Source of the DNA: Candidatus Aalborgicola defluviihabitans | GTDB lineage: Bacteria; Pseudomonadota; Gammaproteobacteria; Burkholderiales; Burkholderiaceae_C | Reading direction: 5' to 3' | Assembly (NCBI GenBank): GCA_016705575.1 | Contig: JADIXX010000008.1 | Coordinates: 620,001 to 684,000 of the forward strand | Length of the DNA stretch: 64,000 bases | Shown: piece after piece, positions 1-7,039 of the stretch | Layout of the letters: each line of letters opens with the position of its first letter | How positions within the stretch are numbered: position 1 is the stretch's first letter | Notes under the pieces: model-generated | Told to the model about the DNA's origin: nothing | What the model saw: the letters and a program-made list of their open reading frames with translations, nothing else | Database searches by the model: none | Position numbers and translations under genes: made by a program

Positions 1-1737
1 GACCACCATACCGCGCCAAAGAAAGGCTTTGAGGCGGTCCTGGCACGCTTTAACACCTGGTTTGACCACCAGGCAGACCGGTACGGCAACGTGATTGCCT
101 GGGCCCTGCACCACCGCCGCTGGATGGCCATCATTGCAGTGTCCAGCCTGCTGGTGGCCATAGTGTTGCAAGTCAAAGTCGGTGGCACCGCCTTTTTACC
201 AACGTCGGACTCCGGCAACCTGATGATTGAGGTCCGCACCCCTCCTTCGTCTTCGCTGGAATACGCACGGCTAAAAATGGAACGCGCTGCTGAACTGGCG
301 CGCACCATACCCGAGACCAAGGACACCAACAGCAACATTACATCGGGTGGTGGGCGCATCTATATCGACATCGGCAAGCGCAACACCCGCGCCCGTACCG
401 CCAAGGCGATCGCCACCGATCTGCGTGAAAAAGTTCGTGGCCTGGTCGGCGCCGAATACACTGTGCTTGACGATCTGAATAATGGTGCACGCAAGCCGAT
501 CCAAATTGACTTCACCGGGCCAGACTCCCGCAAGTTGTTGGAAATTACCAGTGCCTACATGGATAAGTTGCGTCTGATTCCGGGTGCCGTCGATGTGGGC
601 CTGTCGCAGCAAGATCCCAAGAAGGAGCTGACCATTGAACTCAACCGCAGCTTGGCTAACTCCATGGGCATCTCGGCCAACGACGCAGCACAGGCCTTGC
701 GGGTGGCCTTTGCTGGCATCGAAGTTGGCGACTGGGTAGACCCCACCGGCGAGACCCGTGACGTTGCTGTGCGCCTGCATCCCGACGACCGGGTTAGCAA
801 GGAAAACATCGAACGCCTGCCCATTGCCGTGAGTGGAACCAACCTGATGGTGCCACTGGACCAGATTGCCACCATCAGCATGGGCAAGGGCCCATCGGGC
901 ATTGAGCATGCCAATGGCAAACGCACCATCACCGTGTCTGCCAATGCGCAGGGCCGTTCCAACGGCGAGGTGACGGACGATGCCATGAAGCTGGCCAAGA
1001 GCTTTGACTACCCACCGGGCTATGGTCTGTCCCTGGGCGGTGCCGGCCAGGACCAGAAGGAGTTGTTCACCGAAATGTTGATTGCCCTGCTGTCGGGTAT
1101 TGGCCTGATGTACCTGATCTTGGTGATGCAGTTCGGCTCATTTACCGCACCGCTGGGCGTGATGCTTTCCCTGCCGCTGTCGTTGATCGGCGTGGTGCTG
1201 GCGCTCTTGATCACCCGTGGCACGCTCAACCTGATGAGCTTCATTGGCATCATCATGCTCATGGGCCTGGTGGCCAAGAACGCCATTTTGCTGCTCGATG
1301 CTGCCCGCAAGAAGGAGGCCGAGGGCGTGGACCGCGAAGATGCCCTGATGCATGCCGGACGGGTGCGCCTGCGACCCATCCTGATGACCACCTTTGCCTT
1401 GATTGCCGGCATGATGCCGGTTGCCATTGGTTTGGGTGAGGGCGGCGAGTTTTACCAGCCCCTGGCAGTGGCCATCATTGGCGGCACTATCACCTCCACC
1501 CTGCTGACCCTGCTGGTGGTGCCCACCTTCTATGACAGCATCGAAATAAGTCGCGACCGCATGGTGGCCAAGTACCAGCGACGTGCCACGCGCATGAACG
1601 GTCTATTGGCCTTTGCCCTGACCTTTGCCGAAGCGATTCTGACACTGTTGTTGCTGCGCCTCGTGTACCGGCTGCTGATGCGACTGGTTGGCCGAATCAC
1701 CGGGACTCGGCGCCTGGCACCTTCCGGATCACACTGA
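1..1737 (+). CDS. RND-family efflux pump inner-membrane subunit, 3' part
   Basis: The reading frame is open from base 1, so the gene starts upstream; 578 residues are visible. The product is the C-terminal half of a proton-driven resistance-nodulation-division pump (HAE1/AcrB-MdtB type) that exports drugs or other hydrophobic compounds across both membranes with a periplasmic adaptor and an outer-membrane channel. Visible parts are one membrane segment near residues 40-58, a large periplasmic porter domain (FLPTSDSGNLMIEVRTPP onward), and a block of hydrophobic helices at about residues 355-510 with the conserved stretch GLVAKNAILLLD. The N-terminal half and any adaptor gene are outside the window. 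The substrate cannot be told from this part. It ends with TGA. Confidence 0.9.
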   Translation, partial: DHHTAPKKGFEAVLARFNTWFDHQADRYGNVIAWALHHRRWMAIIAVSSLLVAIVLQVKVGGTAFLPTSDSGNLMIEVRTPPSSSLEYARLKMERAAELARTIPETKDTNSNITSGGGRIYIDIGKRNTRARTAKAIATDLREKVRGLVGAEYTVLDDLNNGARKPIQIDFTGPDSRKLLEITSAYMDKLRLIPGAVDVGLSQQDPKKELTIELNRSLANSMGISANDAAQALRVAFAGIEVGDWVDPTGETRDVAVRLHPDDRVSKENIERLPIAVSGTNLMVPLDQIATISMGKGPSGIEHANGKRTITVSANAQGRSNGEVTDDAMKLAKSFDYPPGYGLSLGGAGQDQKELFTEMLIALLSGIGLMYLILVMQFGSFTAPLGVMLSLPLSLIGVVLALLITRGTLNLMSFIGIIMLMGLVAKNAILLLDAARKKEAEGVDREDALMHAGRVRLRPILMTTFALIAGMMPVAIGLGEGGEFYQPLAVAIIGGTITSTLLTLLVVPTFYDSIEISRDRMVAKYQRRATRMNGLLAFALTFAEAILTLLLLRLVYRLLMRLVGRITGTRRLAPSGSH

Positions 1738-1844
1738 CACCAACCGAAATCCAGCCGGCCACCACCCACAAAACGGGCGTAAGGGGCGTGGCGTCTGGTC
1801 AGGGTGTGCCAAATGATGTTGTCAGGAATTGCCTGCGTGTTCAT
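1738..1844 (-). pseudogene. possible remnant of a GNAT-type N-terminus
   Basis: On the minus strand an ATG at 1844 opens MNTQAIPDNIIWHTLTRRHA. From memory this resembles the first 20-30 residues of a comamonad GNAT acetyltransferase family, in which a short DN-x-IWH-x-LT motif precedes the catalytic domain. The similarity stops where the RND gene ends, so nothing catalytic remains. It could equally be chance coding potential in a 190-base spacer. Confidence 0.25.
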
Positions 1845-1870
1845 GGCATCGTCAAAAGCATTGTGCACTG

Positions 1871-1906
1871 AAAAACCCGGAGCGGTGGGGCACCGATCCG
1901 GGTTTT
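1871..1906 (-). terminator. Rho-independent terminator of ssb
   Basis: Ten-base perfect arms AAAACCCGGA (1872-1881) and TCCGGGTTTT (1897-1906) surround a 15-base loop. Read on the minus strand the hairpin ends in a run of five T, 21 bases past the ssb stop. Confidence 0.85.
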
Positions 1907-1927
1907 GAATTGGGAAAACGGAACTGT

Positions 1928-2422
1928 CTAGAACGGAATGTCGTCATCCATGTCTTCAAAGCCACTGGCCGGGCGCGGAGGTGGTGCCTGGCGTGCGGCA
2001 GGTGCGGCGGCAGCGGGGCGGGGCGCTGGTGCAGGACGGCGCGGTGCGCTGTCGTAACTGCCTTCGTCACCCGACGGCTCGCCCATGCCTTCACGGCCAC
2101 CCAGCATCTGCATCTCGTTGGCGATGATGTCGGTGGCGTATTTCTCGACTCCATCCTTGTCGGTGTACTTGCGGGTCTTGATGCGACCTTCGACGTAGAC
2201 CGGACGGCCTTTTTTCAGGTACTGGCTCACGATCTCGGCGAGCTTACCGAAGAAGGTTACGCGGTGCCATTCGGTCTCTTCCACCATTTCGCCGCTCTTG
2301 TTTTTGTACTTGCTGCTGGTGGCAATGGTGATGTTGGCCACCGGCTCGCCGCTGGGCATGTAGCGCACTTCAGGGTCGCGCCCCAGGTTGCCGACCAGAA
2401 TGACTTTATTGACTGATGCCAT
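1928..2422 (-). CDS. ssb: single-stranded DNA-binding protein
   Basis: SSB binds and protects single-stranded DNA in replication, recombination and repair, and recruits partner enzymes through its C-terminal tip. The 164 residues show the OB fold at about 1-110 (MASVNKVILVGNLGRDPEVR, then WHRVTFFGKLAE). A Pro/Ala/Arg-rich flexible linker follows at about 120-150, and the acidic tip ends in DDDIPF, the conserved partner-binding motif. Length is normal for betaproteobacteria. It has its own terminator. It lies next to an MFS gene and uvrA, an arrangement common in Comamonadaceae, and ssb beside uvrA also occurs in many proteobacteria. Confidence 0.98.
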   Translation of the reverse strand: MASVNKVILVGNLGRDPEVRYMPSGEPVANITIATSSKYKNKSGEMVEETEWHRVTFFGKLAEIVSQYLKKGRPVYVEGRIKTRKYTDKDGVEKYATDIIANEMQMLGGREGMGEPSGDEGSYDSAPRRPAPAPRPAAAAPAARQAPPPRPASGFEDMDDDIPF

Positions 2423-2455
2423 GGTGTTCCTAATTCTCTGAATGTGGGAAGGAGT

Positions 2456-3733
2456 TTAGCCGGCCTTGGGTGCGTGCGACTGGGTTAGAGATGGAGCCTC
2501 CATGGGCCAGGCTACGAACAACCAGGCCAACATGGCCAAGGCAGACACAATGAACAGAGCCTGTGGCCCATGGCTCTTGACCAGCCACCCACCCACAGCG
2601 CCACCAGCAAACAGACCCAGCGATTGCAGGCTGTTATACATCCCAAGGGCCGTGCCCCGGGCACTGGTGGGTGCCAGACGAGACGCCATACTGGGTTGAC
2701 TGGCTTCCAGCACATTGAAGCCACAGAAAAAGACAAACAGCACAAAACCCAGGGCATTCACCGTGGGCGTGCCGAGCACAATGCCCAGCAGCCCGAGTTG
2801 CACCAGGCAAATCACCCCTACCGAGGACAAAAAGACGGCACGCAAATAACCCCGCCGTTCCAGCGGAAACAGGGTCGCGCCCATGACCACAAAAGAAGCC
2901 AGAACGGCCGGCAGGTAGACCCACCAATGGTGATCCTTGGGCAAACCGGCCTGAACCAGCATGGTCGGCAACGCCACCCACATGGACAGTTGCACCGCAT
3001 GCAAAATGAACACGCCGAAATACAGGCGTCGCAGGCCAGGATTGTGCGCAGCAGTACGCAGGCTCGCACCCAGGCTGACCGGGGCCTGCTCGGCGTGCTT
3101 GGTGGGCTCCGGCGGAACCATCCACAGCACCACCGCAACACCAATAATTGCCAAAACGCAAGTGAGCGCAAACATGCCATTTAATCCCATGACGACATTG
3201 AGTAGCGGCGACAGCACCAGCGACACCGCAAACATCAGACCAATACTGGCGCCGACCAGTGCCATGGCCTTGGTTCGCACCACGTCACGGGTCTGATCGG
3301 CCAACAGCGCGGTGACAGCGGCCGAAATGGCGCCGGCACCCTGCACTGCGCGTCCCGCAACCAGCCATGCCATGGTTGGTGCCAGGGCCGCTATGGCGCT
3401 GCCCAGGGCAAAGACCAGAAGCCCAATTACCATGATGCGCTTGCGACCAAATCGGTCCGAAGCCACCCCAAAGGGAATCTGCAACAGGCCCTGGGTCAGG
3501 CCGTAAATTCCCATTGCCATGCCGATAAGAGCCGGGTCATCGCCCCCTGGGTATTTGCGGGCTTCCAGAGAGAAAACTGGCAGCACCAGAAACAGGCCCA
3601 ACATGCGCAGGGCAAAAATCAAGGCCAGCGACGCGCTCGAGCGTCGCTCCTGAGCGGTCATAGCCGTTGTAGTGGGTGGCGTCCCGGCGTCTGGAGACAG
3701 GGTGGTGGATGAAGACAAGACTGTAAAACCCAT
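2456..3733 (-). CDS. MFS transporter
   Basis: A major facilitator superfamily inner-membrane carrier, about 425 residues with 12 predicted membrane segments. The loop 2-3 signature is clear in GVASDRFGRKRIMVIGLL, and the segment before it (GMAMGIYGLTQGLLQIPFG) is typical of the YajR-like drug/proton antiporter group. The frame stays open to a further ATG at 3814, but that would overlap the divergent uvrA 5' end. I chose the ATG at 3733 (MGFTVLSS). A start at 3661 (MTAQERRSS), just before the first helix, is also possible and no strong ribosome binding site decides. The substrate is unknown. Confidence 0.85.
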   Translation of the reverse strand: MGFTVLSSSTTLSPDAGTPPTTTAMTAQERRSSASLALIFALRMLGLFLVLPVFSLEARKYPGGDDPALIGMAMGIYGLTQGLLQIPFGVASDRFGRKRIMVIGLLVFALGSAIAALAPTMAWLVAGRAVQGAGAISAAVTALLADQTRDVVRTKAMALVGASIGLMFAVSLVLSPLLNVVMGLNGMFALTCVLAIIGVAVVLWMVPPEPTKHAEQAPVSLGASLRTAAHNPGLRRLYFGVFILHAVQLSMWVALPTMLVQAGLPKDHHWWVYLPAVLASFVVMGATLFPLERRGYLRAVFLSSVGVICLVQLGLLGIVLGTPTVNALGFVLFVFFCGFNVLEASQPSMASRLAPTSARGTALGMYNSLQSLGLFAGGAVGGWLVKSHGPQALFIVSALAMLAWLFVAWPMEAPSLTQSHAPKAG

Positions 3734-3823
3734 GGGCACCGCACGGTGCGGCAAGAAACTCCATTGTCTCCGATCCACCTTCAACCGGCCCAGGCTGGGC
3801 CGAAAATACCGCAAGTCACTATC

Positions 3824-6800
3824 ATGGTGGGTTTCCCTTTACCGGCACCTACCTTGAATTCTTCATTTGACGACAAGCACCTCGAAGCCCAACTGGAAGG
3901 GAAGTACCTGGCCCGCGCCTTGCAGCAACAAACCATCAGCATCCGGGGTGCGCGCACGCACAACCTGAAGAACATCGACCTGGACCTTCCGCGCAACCAG
4001 CTGGTGGTGATCACGGGGTTGAGCGGCTCGGGCAAGTCCAGCCTGGCCTTTGATACCCTGTACGCCGAGGGGCAGCGCCGCTATGTGGAAAGCCTGTCCA
4101 CCTACGCCCGCCAGTTCCTGCAATTAATGGATAAGCCCGACGTGGACGTGATCGAGGGCCTGTCGCCTGCCATCTCCATCGAGCAAAAGGCCACCAGCCA
4201 CAACCCGCGCTCCACCGTGGGCACGGTGACCGAGATTCACGACTACCTGCGCCTTTTGTTCGCCCGTGCCGGAACGCCCTACTGCCCCGACCACGACCTG
4301 CCCCTGCAAAGCCAGACGGTGAGCCAGATGGTGGATGCCGTGCTGGCCCTGCCGGTGGACACCCGCCTGATGATTCTGGCCCCGGTTGCGCGCGAGAAGA
4401 AGGGCGAGTTTCTGGATGTGTTTGCCGAAATGCAGGCCCAGGGCTATGTGCGTTTCCGGGTCAACGGCGTGATTTATGAAGTTGACGATCTGCCCGTGCT
4501 CAAGAAGACCGAGAAGCACGATATTGACGTGGTGATCGACCGCGTCAAGGTCCGCGCAGATATGCAGCAGCGCCTGGCAGAAAGTTTCGAGGCGGCCCTG
4601 CGGGTGGCCAACGGGCGCGCCATCGCCCAGGAGATGGATACACCGGATAGCTCTGAAAATGATAGTGCCTTACGTAGATCCGACGAGGGCTACAGGCCAA
4701 AAGAGCATTTATTCAATGCGAAGTTTGCCTGCCCGGTGTGCAGCCACTCCATCTCGGAGCTGGAACCGCGGCTGTTCTCTTTCAACTCGCCCGTGGGCGC
4801 GTGCCCTGCCTGTGACGGCCTGGGGCAGCAGGAGTTTTTCGATCCGGCGCGGGTGGTGGCTTTTCCCACGCTCAGCCTGGCCAGCGGCGCCATCAAGGGC
4901 TGGGACCGGCGTAATGGCTATTACTTTTCCATGCTGGAGAGCCTTGCCAAGCACTACAAGTTTGACATCGATGCCCCGTTCGACACGCTCCCTCAAACGG
5001 TGCAAGCGGCCATCCTGCACGGCTCGGGCGAGGAGGAGATCAAATTCAGCTACGTCATGGATTCCGGGGCGTCACAAGGCAAAAAGCTCTCCAAAAAGCA
5101 CGCCTTTGAAGGCATCCTCCCCAACATGCAGCGGCGCTACCGCGACACCGACTCCAGCGTGGTACGCGAAGACTTGGCCCGCTTCCGCAGCACCCAGCAC
5201 TGCCCGGCCTGCGATGGGTCGCGCCTGCGTCTGGAGGCACGCCACGTCAAGATTGGCGACGGTGATCAGGCCCGGGCCATTTACGAGATCAGCCGCGCCA
5301 CCCTGAAGGAAAGCTACGCCTACTTCCAGACCCTCACTATGCACGGTGCCAAAGGCGACATTGCCGCCAAGGTGGTGCGCGAGATCGGCTTGCGGCTGAA
5401 GTTCCTGAACGATGTGGGGCTCAATTACCTCAGCCTGGACCGCAGCGCCGAGACGCTCAGTGGTGGCGAAAGTCAGCGCATCCGCCTGGCCTCGCAAATT
5501 GGCTCCGGCCTGACTGGCGTAATGTATGTGCTGGACGAACCATCCATTGGCCTGCACCAGCGCGACAACGAGCGCCTGATCGACACCCTCAAGCACCTGC
5601 GCGACATTGGCAACAGCGTGTTGGTGGTGGAACACGACGAGGACATGATGCGCGCAGCCGACCACATCATCGACATGGGTCTGGGCGCGGGCATTCATGG
5701 CGGGCGTGTCATTGCCCAGGGTAATTTTGAGCAAGTCAAAGCCAACACCGAATCACTCACCGGCCAATATTTGGCCCATACGCTGCAAATTGCGGTTCCC
5801 AAACGCCGCACGCCCTGGCTGCCCACCGTGCACGGCAGCAGCTACAAAGGGCCGGACAAAAGCAAGCAGCGCTTCGCGCCCAGCCCGGCTGCCGAACGCC
5901 GTGCAGCACGTGAAGCACACCACCAGGCCACGCTGGGTGACTTGCAAGCCTTGCGTGTGGTGGGCGCCACCGGCCACAACCTGAAAAATGTCAGCGTGGA
6001 TTTCCCTGTGGGCCTGTTCACCTGCGTGACGGGTGTATCGGGTTCAGGCAAGTCCACCCTGGTGAACGACACGCTCTACGCGGCTGTGGCGCGCACCCTC
6101 TACCGCGCCCATGAAGAACCGGCAGCGCACGTGGCCATTGAAGGCATTGAGCATTTCGACAAGGTCATCAATGTTGACCAGAGCCCGATTGGCCGCACGC
6201 CGCGCTCGAACCCAGCCACCTACACCGGCTTGTTCACCCCCATCCGCGAGTTGATGGCCGAGGTGCCCATGGCGCGCGAACGCGGTTACGGCCCGGGGCG
6301 CTTCAGCTTTAACGTAGCCGGTGGCCGCTGCGAAGCTTGCCAGGGTGACGGAATGGTCAAGGTAGAGATGCACTTTCTGCCCGACGTGTACGTGCCCTGC
6401 GACGTATGTTTGGGTGCGCGCTACAACCGCGAAACGCTGGAGGTGCTCTACAAGGGCAAGAACATTGCGCAAATACTGCAGCTCACGGTAGAGGCCGCAT
6501 ACGACTTCTTGCAGGCGGTACCCACCATCGCCCGTAAGCTACAGACGCTATTGGATGTGGGGCTCTCGTACATCAAGCTCGGCCAAGCTGCCACCACCTT
6601 GTCCGGCGGGGAGGCGCAGCGCGTCAAGCTGGCACTGGAACTGAGCAAGCGCGACACTGGACGCACGCTCTACATTCTGGATGAACCCACCACGGGGCTG
6701 CACTTCGCTGACATTGCCCTGCTGTTAAACGTTTTGCACCAGCTGCGTGACGCCGGCAACACCATCGTTGTCATTGAGCACAACCTGGATGTCATCAAAA

Positions 6801-6934
6801 CCGCCGACTGGCTGATTGATATGGGCCCCGAGGGCGGTTCGGGCGGTGGCACGGTGCTGAGCATAGGCACACCAGAAGACATTGCTGCCAACCCGGCCAG
6901 CCATACCGGGCGGTATCTGGCGCGTTTGCTGTAA
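3824..6934 (+). CDS. uvrA: excinuclease ABC subunit A
   Basis: UvrA is the damage-recognising ATPase of nucleotide excision repair and loads UvrB. Two ABC ATPase modules are present: Walker A GLSGSGKSSLAFDTLYAEG at about residue 66 and a second, GVSGSGKSTLVNDTLY, in the C-terminal half. Each has its signature (LSGGESQRIRLA; LSGGEAQRVKLALEL). The cysteine pairs CPVCSHS/CPACDG and CEACQGDG/CDVCLGARYN are the zinc sites. The protein is 1036 residues, longer than the usual 940-1000. Part of the excess is an in-frame repeat element at residues 276-292, between EMDT and KEHLF, which are normally close together. The start is set at ATG 3824; an upstream ATG at 3746 would run into the divergent MFS gene. 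Confidence 0.97.
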   Translation: MVGFPLPAPTLNSSFDDKHLEAQLEGKYLARALQQQTISIRGARTHNLKNIDLDLPRNQLVVITGLSGSGKSSLAFDTLYAEGQRRYVESLSTYARQFLQLMDKPDVDVIEGLSPAISIEQKATSHNPRSTVGTVTEIHDYLRLLFARAGTPYCPDHDLPLQSQTVSQMVDAVLALPVDTRLMILAPVAREKKGEFLDVFAEMQAQGYVRFRVNGVIYEVDDLPVLKKTEKHDIDVVIDRVKVRADMQQRLAESFEAALRVANGRAIAQEMDTPDSSENDSALRRSDEGYRPKEHLFNAKFACPVCSHSISELEPRLFSFNSPVGACPACDGLGQQEFFDPARVVAFPTLSLASGAIKGWDRRNGYYFSMLESLAKHYKFDIDAPFDTLPQTVQAAILHGSGEEEIKFSYVMDSGASQGKKLSKKHAFEGILPNMQRRYRDTDSSVVREDLARFRSTQHCPACDGSRLRLEARHVKIGDGDQARAIYEISRATLKESYAYFQTLTMHGAKGDIAAKVVREIGLRLKFLNDVGLNYLSLDRSAETLSGGESQRIRLASQIGSGLTGVMYVLDEPSIGLHQRDNERLIDTLKHLRDIGNSVLVVEHDEDMMRAADHIIDMGLGAGIHGGRVIAQGNFEQVKANTESLTGQYLAHTLQIAVPKRRTPWLPTVHGSSYKGPDKSKQRFAPSPAAERRAAREAHHQATLGDLQALRVVGATGHNLKNVSVDFPVGLFTCVTGVSGSGKSTLVNDTLYAAVARTLYRAHEEPAAHVAIEGIEHFDKVINVDQSPIGRTPRSNPATYTGLFTPIRELMAEVPMARERGYGPGRFSFNVAGGRCEACQGDGMVKVEMHFLPDVYVPCDVCLGARYNRETLEVLYKGKNIAQILQLTVEAAYDFLQAVPTIARKLQTLLDVGLSYIKLGQAATTLSGGEAQRVKLALELSKRDTGRTLYILDEPTTGLHFADIALLLNVLHQLRDAGNTIVVIEHNLDVIKTADWLIDMGPEGGSGGGTVLSIGTPEDIAANPASHTGRYLARLL
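4649..4698 (+). repeat. 50-bp dispersed element, copy 1 (inside uvrA)
   Basis: A copy of the window-wide element, ending in CGACGAGGGCTACAGGCC. The distance from its left end to GGGCT is 43 bases, as in the other seven copies. It is read in the uvrA frame as SSENDSALRRSDEGYR with no stop codon. It lies just before the first zinc-binding cysteines. Confidence 0.85.
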
Positions 6935-7039
6935 GCGGTTCAACTGCGGCATGGTTCGCCAGCGAGCGTGCTATTGTTCGCCCACGCAGCCCACAACGGC
7001 TGTCGCTCTACCATTAAAGCCCACTCCGCACGCCACACA

